NCBI GenBank assembly: GCA_017302255.1
Contig: JAFLDV010000019.1
Span: 16,979 to 80,978 of the forward strand
Length of the DNA: 64,000 nt
From: Gammaproteobacteria bacterium
GTDB taxonomy: Bacteria; Pseudomonadota; Gammaproteobacteria; Enterobacterales; Alteromonadaceae
Direction of reading: 5' to 3'
Within the stretch, counting starts at the first letter, position 1, and each line of letters begins with the position of its first letter. The position numbers were made by a program, and so were the translations under genes. Shown piece by piece: positions 39,043-48,832 of this stretch. Under the pieces are notes generated by a model that saw only the letters and a program-made list of their open reading frames with translations, made no database searches and was not told the DNA's origin.

Positions 39043-39924
39043 TCAGGCTTGGCGCCGTTGACGGGCATTAAATAAGGTTGAGAAATACACGTCTTCAAGA
39101 TTTGCTGCGACTGGGCTAAATCCTTCCGGTTGGCTTATCGCAAACACATTTAATACAGTGCGACCAGCAAACAAGCGTTTCGAGATCACAGGTAATTGCG
39201 ACTCGAGTATTTGCGCTTCAGCCTGAGTGACAGTTTTGCTCCAGACTTGTCCCTGCAACTCGGCGACCAGGTCTAATGGATTGCCTTGTAACAAGATTTT
39301 CCCGCCCGCCAGCACCGCCATTTTGGGGCATAACTCGGCAACGTCATCGACGATATGGGTGGATAAAATAATGACTTTTTCCTCGCCTAAGCTCACCAGT
39401 AAGTTATGAAAGCGATTGCGCTCTTCCGGATCCAGCCCCGCGGTTGGCTCATCAACAATCAACAATTTTGGATCGCCAAGCAATGCCTGAGCAATACCGA
39501 AACGCTGGCGCATACCGCCGGAAAAACTAGAAACAGCTTTGTCTTTATGCACATACAAATTGGTGTGCGCAAGCAAGGCTTCGACGGTTTCGCGGCGAAT
39601 CTTCTTATCGTTCAGGCCTTTCAGCACCGCTAAATGATCAAGCAAATCAAAGGCACTGATCCGCGGGTAGACATTAAAGTCCTGCGGTAAATAACCGAGA
39701 GTTTGCCGCAGCGCTTTGGGATCTTTCATCACATCGATACCATCAAAAGTGATGCTACCACTGTCGGCGCTTTGTAAGGTCGCGATGGTGCGCATTAAGC
39801 TTGATTTACCCGCGCCGTTCGGGCCGAGTAAGCCAAACATACCTTTTGGAATTGTTAGTGTGACGTCATCGAGGGCTTTAACCCCGTTGTCGTAAGTTTT
39901 AGACAATGCTTGAATTGCTAACAT
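39043..39924 (-). CDS. ABC transporter ATP-binding protein
   Basis: A 293-residue ABC-2-type ATPase. Walker A is GPNGAGKSS (near residue 35), the Q-loop region is GYLPQDFNVYP, the signature is SSFSGGMRQRFGIAQALLG, and Walker B is LLIVDEPTAGLDPEE, followed by the switch His in ILSTHIVDD. The last 80 residues form an accessory domain. It sits ten bases upstream of the permease/M1 fusion and should power it. Upstream, 39925-40179 (255 bases) is AT-rich with no gene that I can support. Confidence 0.94.
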   Translation of the reverse strand: MLAIQALSKTYDNGVKALDDVTLTIPKGMFGLLGPNGAGKSSLMRTIATLQSADSGSITFDGIDVMKDPKALRQTLGYLPQDFNVYPRISAFDLLDHLAVLKGLNDKKIRRETVEALLAHTNLYVHKDKAVSSFSGGMRQRFGIAQALLGDPKLLIVDEPTAGLDPEERNRFHNLLVSLGEEKVIILSTHIVDDVAELCPKMAVLAGGKILLQGNPLDLVAELQGQVWSKTVTQAEAQILESQLPVISKRLFAGRTVLNVFAISQPEGFSPVAANLEDVYFSTLFNARQRRQA

Positions 39925-40179
39925 GAAACACCCATTTTTTTGTTATGTCAGCAGAGCATGCCTGAATTTTCGCCAATACCCTATTGTTCAATCTTTACAA
40001 ATTATTTCCAAGCGCAAACATTACCCACTTTTCACTCGGCTGCTGCCAGTAAATAGCCAACTCGCAGCCCATCGCAAGCACAAAGTTTCGATCTAAACAC
40101 ATCATTAAAATTTGTTGTTAAAACATAAAGTTAAAATATCTTGCTAGCGCGAGCACAACCCACTCTGGGAGCTGAACAT

Positions 40180-40860
40180 TTACAAGTCAGCCCATTGCCG
40201 CAGTAAATTGTGATAATGGCCAGTTAAACTAAGCACTTCCGGCGCATCGCCAATCTTGCCGCGCAGACTTTGAATACTGCTATCGAGTTCAAATAACATC
40301 GCTCGCTTGGCATCATCCTTTACCAAGCTTTGGGTCCAGAAAAAACTGCAAACCCGCTCGCCTTCAGTCACGGGCAACACTTGATGCAGACTAGTCGACG
40401 GATACAAAATCAAATCACCAGCAGGCAATTTCACTTCATGTGCGCCATAGGTATCTAATACCTGTAGTTCGCCACCAACATATTCCTCTGGCTCAGACAG
40501 AAATAATGTCGAAGAGACATCCGTCCTTAAGCTCAAATTACTGCCAGGTAACAAACGAATAGCGCCATCTACATGCAAACCATAGTGCTCACCACCGGCG
40601 TAACTGTTAAAAAGTGGCGGCACGCTGCGATGCGGGATAGCTGCGGCAAGGAACAGCGGATGTTGATACAGTCGCTGCAAGATGATTTCGCCAAGTTGTC
40701 TGGCTAATGGACTATCAACGGGCAGCTGGCGATTGCGTTTGACCTGCGCGCCCTGCTCACCAACTGTCGCCCGGCCATCGGTCCAATTGCTTTGTGCGAG
40801 GAGTAAACGAAACTCAGCCACCTCAGCTTTGCTCAGAATTTCCGGGATATGTAACATCAT
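40180..40860 (-). CDS. ybiX: Fe(II)/2-oxoglutarate-dependent PKHD-type hydroxylase (YbiX/PiuC)
   Basis: A 226-residue dioxygenase with the iron ligands HxD in [12 protein letters not shown] and the distal His in [13 protein letters not shown], plus the 2-oxoglutarate Arg region near GERVCSFFW. Similarity to E. coli YbiX is high along its length ([26 protein letters not shown]). Members are found beside TonB siderophore receptors and are iron-repressed; the substrate is unknown. It lies 98 bases downstream of the fiu-like gene with a strong hairpin between. Two adjacent ATGs (40860, 40857) follow GGAAG. Confidence 0.93.
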   Translation of the reverse strand: MMLHIPEILSKAEVAEFRLLLAQSNWTDGRATVGEQGAQVKRNRQLPVDSPLARQLGEIILQRLYQHPLFLAAAIPHRSVPPLFNSYAGGEHYGLHVDGAIRLLPGSNLSLRTDVSSTLFLSEPEEYVGGELQVLDTYGAHEVKLPAGDLILYPSTSLHQVLPVTEGERVCSFFWTQSLVKDDAKRAMLFELDSSIQSLRGKIGDAPEVLSLTGHYHNLLRQWADL

Positions 40861-40876
40861 AATGTCGCTTCCTAAA

Positions 40877-40925
40877 AAGGCCTTAGTTGTGGCAATCCGC
40901 TCAACACCAGACTAACTAAGGCCTT
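40877..40925 (-). terminator. Strong hairpin between fiu and ybiX
   Basis: A 12-base perfect stem AAGGCCTTAGTT/AACTAAGGCCTT (40877-40888 with 40914-40925, 25-base loop) is followed on the minus strand by TTTTTAGG. It has the form of an intrinsic terminator and ends only five bases before the ybiX ribosome site. Confidence 0.75.
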
Positions 40926-40958
40926 CACTGCATTTATTGATTTAGCTTAGTAAGATGA

Positions 40959-43250
40959 TTAGAACGCGAAGTTCAAGCCAAGTTTGGCACTGCGCACATT
41001 ACCCGCAAAGTAGCGCGAACCGCCGTTATTCAAGCTGCTGATATATTCTTCATCAAGCAAGTTAAACATGTTCAGTTGCACCTGTACTGATGGTGTAACG
41101 TCATAAGCCGCCATCGCATCAACCACCCAATAATCAGGAACTTCCAGCATTGAGTTCGCAGTTGGATCCAAATTCACCGTGTTGGAACGCTTCACAGAAT
41201 CCATGTAACGCGCACCGCCGCCAAAGCTAAATTGCTCAAGCTTATAATTTCCCCAAAGCGTAAAGGTCGTTTTCGGCGTCCATTGGATCACCGCACCTTC
41301 GGTTGGCGCAGAAGCATAACGTGCACCACGAGTTATTTCTGGGTCAAGTAATGCTAAGCCAGCACTCAATTCAAATCCTGACAACGGCATGCCGACTAAG
41401 CCAAATTCGACACCGCGCACCGTCTTTTCACCCGCGCTCAAATAGGTGTTGACGTCATCACGCACTAATTCGTTTTTATTGACACTTTCAAATACCGCTG
41501 CCGTTGCAAATAGTTTGTTATTCAACAAGTTCCATTTGGTCCCAAGCTCCAAGTTACTGCCTTTTTGCGGCGCTAACATCGGATTGTTTTGGTTGGTGGC
41601 TGCAGTGCTTAATGAGAAGTTGGCGCCGCCCGGCGGTAGCTGCGAGGTGGCATAACTTAAATACACCGAACCATCAGCGGTTGGCTTGTAAACAGTACCA
41701 ATTTTGTAGCTGAACAAATTATCTGAAGATTTGGCGTCAGAGCCTAATAAAGTACCGACCGGAATGGTTTGCGGCGTTGCTGCCTCCTGCACGGTAATAA
41801 TATCGGTCGTGGTGCTGTAATGCTCTGCACGTAAACCCGCACTGATTTGCCACTGGTCAGTTAAATCAATGGTATCAAGTAGATAAATTGCTGCTGTACT
41901 GGTGGCGCCATCGGTTTTTGCGCCAGTGCGCACAGGCATAGCAAAGGTATCGCTGGTCGATGGCTGATATAAATTGGCATTCACTTGCGTCACGCCAGTC
42001 GGTAATCCGAGCGTGTAATTGAGCTGGCTTTCATAACTAAATTCCATGCCACTTGCCACAGTATGGGTCAAACCGGCGGCACTAAACGCAGCTGTTAAGT
42101 TGGTTTGGTTGGTTAGAATTTGGTTTTTCTGATCTTTACCTTGACGGCTTCGTGTCACACTCCAAGTTGCTGGATCGGTTTTAGTTGCTGTTGGCAATGC
42201 CAAGGCGTTAATCCCGGTCAGCACATACTCTTGACTCGATACTCCATAACGTGAGGTATTTTGCAGGCTCACTTTGTCATTAAAATCATGCTCCACGCGC
42301 AGTGTCAGCATATCGGCCAGAATATGGTCATAGTCCTCTGTAGAGCCGTAGAAATTTTCGCTAGCTACTTCGGCAATTGCCGGACCATCATTATTCGGGA
42401 ATGCCGCTTTGTAGGTCGCGCTGTAATAGCCTGGAAGACCTGCAGTAGAAATACCGCCATCAGGAATATTATCTTGCTGCACATGCAATAGGTTTAAGGT
42501 GGTACGAGTATCGGTGTCTAACCCGAAAGCTAGCGAAGTCGCGATGCCTGTTGTGTTATTTTCCACGACATCCCGACCTACCACGCCGCTATCTTGGCGT
42601 AACAAGTTCACCCGAACTGCGGCATTTTCCACAGACAGCGCACGATTAACATCGGCAGTAACGCGTTTGTGAGCCCCAGTACCCACAGTTACACTCCCGG
42701 CGGTAAAGTCTTCTAAACCTGCCATTTTGCTAGTTAAATTGATATAACCTGAAGACGAGCCACGGCCGTTATCGACGCCTGCCGGCCCTTTGGCAATTTC
42801 TACTTGCTCAGTGTTAAAAGTATCTCGGCTAATAGTACCTAAATCGCGAATGCCATCGACGTAAATGCTGCTTTGCGTATCAAAACCGCGCATGAAAATT
42901 GAATCACCAGTGGCAGTGTTGCCGTTTTCACCCATTAACATGGTGATACCTGGTGTGTTGCGCAGCGTATCGCTTAATGTCACTGCAGCTTGTTGTTTAA
43001 ACAGTTCTTTTTTCACAACGACTATGGTTTGTGGTGTATCAACCAAAGGTTTTACTTGTTTGGCTGAGCTGGCTTTTTCCGCGATAAATTCTGGTTCAAT
43101 CGCATCCGCCGTGACTTTTACTTCTGCCATCTTGCCCGGCTCATTTTGCGAAGATGCTGGTTGGGCGGCGACCGGCAAGGCCAATAACAACGCGCTAGCT
43201 AAGGCGCTGCGACTTAAAGTTGGATGCTTTTTAGATTGGATAAAACTCAT
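40959..43250 (-). CDS. fiu: TonB-dependent catecholate siderophore receptor, Fiu-like
   Basis: A 763-residue outer-membrane receptor. A signal peptide (about residues 1-30, ending VAAQ) precedes a TonB-box-like stretch, then the plug domain, with TPQTIVVVKKELFKQQAA, RNTPGITMLMGENGN, and IFMRGFDTQSSIYVDGIRD (quoted in parts). The 22-strand barrel follows and ends in the aromatic LGLNFAF. Similarity to E. coli Fiu is clear, including GDSIFMRGFDT, SRDTFNTEQVEIAKGP and IPDGGISTAGLPGY, so monomeric catechol-iron is the likely ligand. The start at 43250 lies 71 bases from a Fur box. Confidence 0.92.
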   Translation of the reverse strand: MSFIQSKKHPTLSRSALASALLLALPVAAQPASSQNEPGKMAEVKVTADAIEPEFIAEKASSAKQVKPLVDTPQTIVVVKKELFKQQAAVTLSDTLRNTPGITMLMGENGNTATGDSIFMRGFDTQSSIYVDGIRDLGTISRDTFNTEQVEIAKGPAGVDNGRGSSSGYINLTSKMAGLEDFTAGSVTVGTGAHKRVTADVNRALSVENAAVRVNLLRQDSGVVGRDVVENNTTGIATSLAFGLDTDTRTTLNLLHVQQDNIPDGGISTAGLPGYYSATYKAAFPNNDGPAIAEVASENFYGSTEDYDHILADMLTLRVEHDFNDKVSLQNTSRYGVSSQEYVLTGINALALPTATKTDPATWSVTRSRQGKDQKNQILTNQTNLTAAFSAAGLTHTVASGMEFSYESQLNYTLGLPTGVTQVNANLYQPSTSDTFAMPVRTGAKTDGATSTAAIYLLDTIDLTDQWQISAGLRAEHYSTTTDIITVQEAATPQTIPVGTLLGSDAKSSDNLFSYKIGTVYKPTADGSVYLSYATSQLPPGGANFSLSTAATNQNNPMLAPQKGSNLELGTKWNLLNNKLFATAAVFESVNKNELVRDDVNTYLSAGEKTVRGVEFGLVGMPLSGFELSAGLALLDPEITRGARYASAPTEGAVIQWTPKTTFTLWGNYKLEQFSFGGGARYMDSVKRSNTVNLDPTANSMLEVPDYWVVDAMAAYDVTPSVQVQLNMFNLLDEEYISSLNNGGSRYFAGNVRSAKLGLNFAF

Positions 43251-43320
43251 GATGGATCATTTCCCTGCAAGTCATTGCCAAGTATCAAAACTTGGTCGTG
43301 ATAAAAACTGCAGGCATATT

Positions 43321-43339
43321 AACGAGAATCATTCTTATT
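43321..43339 (-). promoter_or_regulatory. Fur box upstream of fiu
   Basis: The 19 bases AACGAGAATCATTCTTATT form a near-symmetrical dyad centred on 43330 (7 of 9 arm positions pair) and match the heptamer pattern TGATAAT-N-ATTATCA at 10 of 14 positions. A second, weaker box-like stretch follows at about 43344-43362. The 305-base gap 43251-43555 holds these boxes, the lysS terminator and otherwise nothing that I recognise. Confidence 0.72.
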
Positions 43340-43503
43340 TGCAAATAAGATCTATTATCATTTGAGCTAATTTTGGTAAATTATGTTTTTGCCCTTTGCA
43401 ACAGTCAACGATTGCCCCCGCGCTCAACTGAGCCAAAGCGTTAGCAAGCCTCTGCGCTATCGAGCTGAGCACAAGCCTAGGCACAAACCTAAACTTTCGC
43501 CCA

Positions 43504-43529
43504 TAAAAAAACCGACGTTGCCGTCGGTT
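43504..43529 (-). terminator. Intrinsic terminator after lysS
   Basis: Arms AACCGACG and CGTCGGTT (43510-43517 with 43522-43529, tetraloop) are followed on the minus strand by seven T residues. It lies 26 bases past the lysS stop. Confidence 0.9.
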
Positions 43530-43555
43530 CTTTAGTACAGATGACTCAATAGCTA

Positions 43556-45073
43556 TTATTTATCGCTATGACGCATGTGTGGGAACAGAATAACATCACG
43601 GATGCTTGGTGCATCAGCCAACAACATGACTAAGCGGTCGATACCAATACCTTGACCAGCTGTTGGTGGTAAGCCGTGCTCAAGCGCTGTCACGAAGTCT
43701 TCATCGTAATACATCGCTTCATCATCGCCCGCTTCTTTTTGCGCAACTTGCTCGCGGAAACGTTCAGCCTGATCTTCAGCATCGTTTAACTCGCTAAAAC
43801 CATTGCCTAATTCGCGGCCGCCGATGAAGAATTCAAAACGGTCAGTAATTTCTGGGTTGTGGTCGTTACGACGTGCCAATGGCGAAATTTCCGCTGGATA
43901 TTCAGTGATAAAAGTTGGTTGCTGTAACTTGGTCTCAACCAATTCATCAAACACTTCCATCAGAATACGGCCATGACCATAGTTTGCTTTCACTTCAATC
44001 CCCAGAGATTTCGCAAGCTCAGCAACCGCTTCACGGGTAGTTAACTGCTCAAGTTTCACTTCTGGGTTGTAGTGCAGAATAGATTCAGTCACTGACATCC
44101 GCGCAAATGGCTTACCAAAGTCAAACACGTTGCCTTGGTATTGCACTTCAGTAGTGCCGAGCACTGACTGCGCTAAACCACGGAACAATTCTTCTGTGAT
44201 ATCCATTAAATCGTTGTAATCAGCATAAGCCCAGTAGAATTCCAGCATGGTGAATTCTGGGTTATGGCGAGTCGACACGCCTTCATTACGGAAGTTACGG
44301 TTTAGCTCGAACACTTTCTCGAAACCACCGACTACTAAACGCTTCAGATACAACTCTGGAGCGATCCGCAGGAACATTTGCATGTCCAACGCGTTGTGGT
44401 GCGTTTCAAAAGGACGTGCTGAAGCCCCACCTGGAATGCTTTGCAGCATTGGCGTTTCTACTTCTAAGAAACCTTTGCTGTTGAAAAACTGGCGAATATA
44501 AGCCACTGTTTTTGAACGAATTAAGAATGTCTTGCGTGATTGATCATTGACGATCAAATCCAAATAACGCTGACGGTAACAAGCTTCTTGGTCAGTTAAA
44601 CCGTGGAACTTATCTGGCAGTGGGCGTAACGCTTTAGTCAACAAGCGAACTTCATCCAACCACACAGTTAATTCACCAGTTTGGGTTTTGAATAACACAC
44701 CGCTACCGCCGATGATGTCACCTAAATCCCACTTTTTGAACCCTTCTTCGTATACACCTTCAGGCAAGCTTTTCAGTGCAACGTACAGCTGGATTTTGCC
44801 GCCAACATCTTGAATAGTCGCGAAACTTGCTTTACCCATCACTCGGCGCAGCATAATACGACCAGCCACAGTGACGCGCACTTGTTTTGCTTCCAGCTCT
44901 TCTTTGCTCAACTGCTCATATTGTGCGTGCAGCTGATCTGAAGTTGCATCACGACGAAAATCATTAGGGAAGGCATTACCTTGTTCCCGCAACGCCGCCA
45001 GCTTATGTTTACGCTCAGCAATCAGTTTGTTGACGTCCTGATGTTCTTCAATCGGCGTATTCTGTTCAGACAT
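43556..45073 (-). CDS. lysS: Lysyl-tRNA synthetase (class II)
   Basis: Charges tRNA-Lys. An N-terminal OB fold for anticodon binding (about residues 60-150) precedes the class II catalytic core: motif 1 [16 protein letters not shown], motif 2 [18 protein letters not shown] and motif 3 [13 protein letters not shown]. The 505 residues equal E. coli LysS. It follows prfB by 38 bases, the conserved prfB-lysS operon. Confidence 0.98.
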   Translation of the reverse strand: MSEQNTPIEEHQDVNKLIAERKHKLAALREQGNAFPNDFRRDATSDQLHAQYEQLSKEELEAKQVRVTVAGRIMLRRVMGKASFATIQDVGGKIQLYVALKSLPEGVYEEGFKKWDLGDIIGGSGVLFKTQTGELTVWLDEVRLLTKALRPLPDKFHGLTDQEACYRQRYLDLIVNDQSRKTFLIRSKTVAYIRQFFNSKGFLEVETPMLQSIPGGASARPFETHHNALDMQMFLRIAPELYLKRLVVGGFEKVFELNRNFRNEGVSTRHNPEFTMLEFYWAYADYNDLMDITEELFRGLAQSVLGTTEVQYQGNVFDFGKPFARMSVTESILHYNPEVKLEQLTTREAVAELAKSLGIEVKANYGHGRILMEVFDELVETKLQQPTFITEYPAEISPLARRNDHNPEITDRFEFFIGGRELGNGFSELNDAEDQAERFREQVAQKEAGDDEAMYYDEDFVTALEHGLPPTAGQGIGIDRLVMLLADAPSIRDVILFPHMRHSDK

Positions 45074-45111
45074 GATAAATTCCTGATATTAAGCGTTTAA
45101 TTGTCGTGTTA

Positions 45112-46210
45112 TTACAAACCAGCTTTTAAGCTAGCTTCGATAAATTTATCTAAATCACCGTCAAGTACCGACTGGGTATTGCGTGTTTCGACACCAGTGC
45201 GCAAATCTTTAATGCGCGAATCATCCAATACGTAAGAGCGGATCTGGCTGCCCCAACCGATATCTGATTTGGTATCTTCCAGCGCTTGCTTTTCAGCATT
45301 TTGCTTTTGCAATTCAAACTCATACAGCTTAGCGCGTAATTGTTTGTACGCATTGTCACGGTTTTTATGCTGTGAACGGTCGTTTTGACATTGCACCACG
45401 ATATTGGTTGGTAAATGCGTAATACGTACCGCAGAGTCTGTCCGGTTAACGTGCTGACCACCAGCGCCTGATGCCCGGTAGGTATCAATACGCAAATCGG
45501 CTGGGTTGATCTCGATTTCGATATCATCATCAACTTCTGGCGACACAAACACTGAAGCAAATGAAGTGTGGCGACGGTTACCAGAATCAAATGGGCTCTT
45601 ACGCACTAAGCGATGAACACCAGTTTCGGTGCGCAACCAGCCATAAGCGTATTCGCCAGTGAATTTGATGGTACAGCCTTTAATACCGGCTACGTCACCA
45701 TCAGTCACTTCGTAAAGTTCTGGTTTAAAGCCTTTGGCTTCACCCCAACGCAGATACATCCGCATCAGCATGCTGGCCCAATCTTGGGCTTCAGTGCCGC
45801 CTGAACCTGACTGAATATCTAAATAACAATCTGAAGGATCGCTTTTGCCAGAGAACATCCGGCGGAATTCCAGTTTAGCCAACTGCGCTTCTAAATCAGC
45901 CAGCTCAGTTTGCGCCTCGATAAAAGTATCTTCGTCTTCTGCTTCAATAGCTAATTCGACTAAACCTGCGACATCTTCAAGACCTTGGTCCAGTTTATCG
46001 ATGGTGTTGACGATTTGTTCTAAAGCAGAGCGTTCTTTCCCCAAAGCTTGGGCTTTTTCTGGATTATTCCAAACCGCGGAATCTTCAAGCTCACGGGAAA
46101 CTTCTTCTAACTTTTCTTTCTTGGCTTCGTAGTCAAAGATACCCCCGAAGCACGTTAGTGCGTTCAGCTAAGTCTTTGATACTGTTATAAACTGGATTAA
46201 CTTCAAACAT
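45112..46210 (-). CDS. prfB: Peptide chain release factor 2 (programmed +1 frameshift)
   Basis: Recognises UAA and UGA stop codons. The open frame visible downstream starts inside the gene. The true start is the ATG at 46210, reading [14 protein letters not shown] and on to RGYL, where an in-frame TGA at codon 26 (46135-46133) must be bypassed by +1 slippage on CTTTGAC. Correctly joined, the product has 365 residues, as in E. coli. The stop-recognition motif SPF ([15 protein letters not shown]) and the catalytic GGQ loop ([16 protein letters not shown]) are present. It is co-transcribed with lysS. Confidence 0.97.
46130..46146 (-). promoter_or_regulatory. prfB autoregulatory +1 frameshift site
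   Basis: On the minus strand the site reads CGGGGGTATCTTTGACT. A Shine-Dalgarno-like GGGGG lies three bases before the CTT slip codon, which is followed by the weak stop context TGAC. This is almost the E. coli site (which has AGGGGG). Low RF2 slows termination and favours the shift. Confidence 0.96.
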
Positions 46211-46373
46211 GATGATCTTATGCGCCTCAAAAATAAGGCGGAGATTGTAGCAAAAAATCGCCACAAGGTGCAGCAATGGTTTTGGGTATTTTCGCTTCAC
46301 CCTTGCACAGCCAAGGGTGTTGGCATACTTAGCGCCCTTTATTCACTTACTAAAGTATGCTCCTAAAGTTCTC

Positions 46374-48104
46374 TTAGCTAGCGACAACCATATGCTTCAC
46401 CATTAGCTGCAAATTTTGCTGGTCGCGAAATTCGTTAATGTCTAACTGATAGGCTAATTCCACCCACTGCACATTCGGATTTGGCCAAGCTTTGTAATCA
46501 CAGTTGAACCAGATCGCATCTAACAGCTTACCGTCACTCGCTTGCAGCACTACTTTCAGGTGTTTTTCGCCTAACAGACGCTGTTGCAATAAGCGGAATT
46601 TGCCGTGAAATACCGGTTCCGGGAATGCTTGCCCCCACGGCCCCGCTTGCTGCAGCGCTTCGGCAAGTTCCATCGAAAGATCGGATGCAGAAAGTTCGCC
46701 ATCACTGTAAATCACTGAGGTTAACAACTCATCCGCGATAGATTTTTCAGCAATTTCAGTAAAAGCTTGTTCAAACAAGGGAAGTTTATCTGCGACTATC
46801 GTTAAACCGGCCGCCATGGCATGGCCGCCAAATTTCAGGATCAATCCGGGCCAACGCGTGGAAATTTCGTCCAGTAAATCACGAATGTGCACGCCATGCA
46901 CTGACCGCGCTGAACCTTTCAGTTGATTGTCGTCGCCTTGGGCAAATGCGATAACTGGCCGGTGATAAAGCTCTTTCACTCTCCCCGCCAAAATACCAAT
47001 AACCCCTTGATGCCAATCGGCTTGGTATAAACACAACGCCTTGGGCAGTGCTTTCCCATCAAAACTGAGTCGACTTAAAAATGCCAAAGCTTCGGTTTGC
47101 ATGCCTTGTTCAATTTCACGCCGTTCTAAGTTGAGGCTATCCAGTTCGGCAGCGATTTGCCGAGCCTTCGCCAAATCATTGGCGAGCAAACAACCGATAC
47201 CAATCGACATATCGTCTAAGCGCCCGGCCGCATTTAAGCGCGGAGCGAGCGCAAAGCCAAAATCACTGGCTGTTAGCTTATGGGCTTGGCGTTTGGCGAT
47301 ATCTATCAAGGCTTGGATGCCAGGACGTACTTTGCCACTGCGGATCCGCTGCAACCCCAAATGCACTAACAACCTGTTATTGCTATCAAGCGGCACGACA
47401 TCGGCGACAGTGCCAAGCGCCACTAAATCTAATAATGTTGCCAGATTGGGTTCTGCTTGATTAGCAAAATAACCTTGCTCACGCATGGCAGCACGCAGAG
47501 CCAATAACAGATAAAATGCCACACCAACGCCGGCTAAGGCTTTACTGGCAAATGTACAATCCGGCTGATTAGGGTTGACGATAGCATCAGCATGAGGCAA
47601 TTGTGCACCTGCAAGATGATGGTCGGTGACAATCACTTGTAATCCAGCTGCTTTTGCCGCGGCGACCCCTTCGATGGCCGAAATACCATTATCCACAGTG
47701 ACTATCAGCTCAGCACCTTGCGCTATTGCCAGCTGGGCGATTTCAGGCGACAAACCATAGCCATACTCAAATCGATTGGGAACTAGAAAGTCGACGTGTA
47801 AAAAGCCCAGCATGCGAAAGCCACTTAACAAGGTCGCTGTGCTGGTTGCACCGTCAGCGTCGAAGTCGCCAACAATGACCAGCTTTCGCTGCTGCTGCAG
47901 AGCCTTTAATAGCAGTTCGACCGCAGTATCAATGCCCTTTAGCGTCTGAAACGGCAATAGTTTGTCAGGCGTACGCACCAATTCAGCCAACGAACTAATG
48001 CCACGATGCGCATAAACTCGTTGCAACACTGGATGCACTGGTAAAAGCAAAGCGTCCGGTGTAAGAACCGGACGCTGCGCTATCGACTTTGTGAGCTGGA
48101 TCAT
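46374..48104 (-). CDS. recJ: Single-stranded-DNA-specific exonuclease RecJ
   Basis: 5'-3' exonuclease of the RecF and mismatch-repair pathways; DHH superfamily. The metal-binding motifs appear in order: VIVGDFDADGATSTATLLSG, VTVDNGIS, VTDHHLAG, then PRLNAAGRLDDM and the DHHA1 motif GGHAMAAGL. It has 576 residues (E. coli 577). Its start overlaps the dsbC stop by one base, as in the conserved xerD-dsbC-recJ run. Confidence 0.97.
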   Translation of the reverse strand: MIQLTKSIAQRPVLTPDALLLPVHPVLQRVYAHRGISSLAELVRTPDKLLPFQTLKGIDTAVELLLKALQQQRKLVIVGDFDADGATSTATLLSGFRMLGFLHVDFLVPNRFEYGYGLSPEIAQLAIAQGAELIVTVDNGISAIEGVAAAKAAGLQVIVTDHHLAGAQLPHADAIVNPNQPDCTFASKALAGVGVAFYLLLALRAAMREQGYFANQAEPNLATLLDLVALGTVADVVPLDSNNRLLVHLGLQRIRSGKVRPGIQALIDIAKRQAHKLTASDFGFALAPRLNAAGRLDDMSIGIGCLLANDLAKARQIAAELDSLNLERREIEQGMQTEALAFLSRLSFDGKALPKALCLYQADWHQGVIGILAGRVKELYHRPVIAFAQGDDNQLKGSARSVHGVHIRDLLDEISTRWPGLILKFGGHAMAAGLTIVADKLPLFEQAFTEIAEKSIADELLTSVIYSDGELSASDLSMELAEALQQAGPWGQAFPEPVFHGKFRLLQQRLLGEKHLKVVLQASDGKLLDAIWFNCDYKAWPNPNVQWVELAYQLDINEFRDQQNLQLMVKHMVVAS

Positions 48105-48811
48105 CAGGATTTAGGTAATTGTGCTAAAGCCTGTTGGAGCTGGGCAGCTGATTGGTACCCAGGAATAATACTACCGTCTGGCAGAATAATCGCTGGAGTG
48201 CCGTTGATGCCAAACGAATGACCTAATTCAAATTGCTTAGCAACTGGGCTATCGCATTTCGCAGCTGCAATTTCAGCACCGCCTTTGGCTTCGTTCATGG
48301 CTTTTTGTTTATCTTTGGCACACCACACTGATTGCAGGCTATTAAAAGTATCACTTTCTAAACCGCCACGTGGGAACGCCAAATAACGCACTGTGATGCC
48401 TGCATCTAAATAGCTTTGTAATTCAGAGTGCAATTTACGGCAGTAACCGCAACTGATATCGGTAAATACATGAACCGCGTATTTTTCTTTCGGAGCTTTG
48501 AACTCAATCACTGTGCCATTTAAGTCGGCAATGCCAGCTTTACGTACCACTTTCAAAATTTCTTCGTTCACTAAAACTTTGTTTTTTAGGTCATAAACCT
48601 GACCTTCGATCAGATGGCTGCCATCTTTTGTGGCAAAAAACAAACCACGATCGGTCATCACTTGCAGCAAGCCTGGCACAGTTGAGTCAGCGATTGAACT
48701 AACGTTCAAGCCAACCTGAGCAAATGCGGTCTTTAATTGGGCATCGTCGACAGCTGCGGTCGTTAAAAAAGGTGCTGACGCCAGCAGCAAACCTGCGATC
48801 AAATGTTTCAT
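48104..48811 (-). CDS. dsbC: Thiol:disulfide interchange protein DsbC
   Basis: Periplasmic disulfide isomerase. A signal peptide (about residues 1-19) precedes an N-terminal dimerisation domain and a thioredoxin fold with the active site DISCGYCRKLHSEL (CGYC) and the cis-proline loop GINGTPAIILPDG. It has 235 residues. It is one base into recJ and 21 bases from xerD, so operonic. Confidence 0.96.
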   Translation of the reverse strand: MKHLIAGLLLASAPFLTTAAVDDAQLKTAFAQVGLNVSSIADSTVPGLLQVMTDRGLFFATKDGSHLIEGQVYDLKNKVLVNEEILKVVRKAGIADLNGTVIEFKAPKEKYAVHVFTDISCGYCRKLHSELQSYLDAGITVRYLAFPRGGLESDTFNSLQSVWCAKDKQKAMNEAKGGAEIAAAKCDSPVAKQFELGHSFGINGTPAIILPDGSIIPGYQSAAQLQQALAQLPKS

Positions 48812-48832
48812 GTACTTCGTTCTCCAAAACCA

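Noticed and set aside
35475..39098. Longer 1207-residue reading of the ABC/M1 fusion
   Set aside because: The first 22 codons overlap the ATPase gene; the ATG at 39032 has a clear ribosome site.
46298..46319. CACCCTTG/CAAGGGTG inverted repeat between recJ and prfB
   Set aside because: A stem without a T run on either strand and no conserved context; possible chance dyad.
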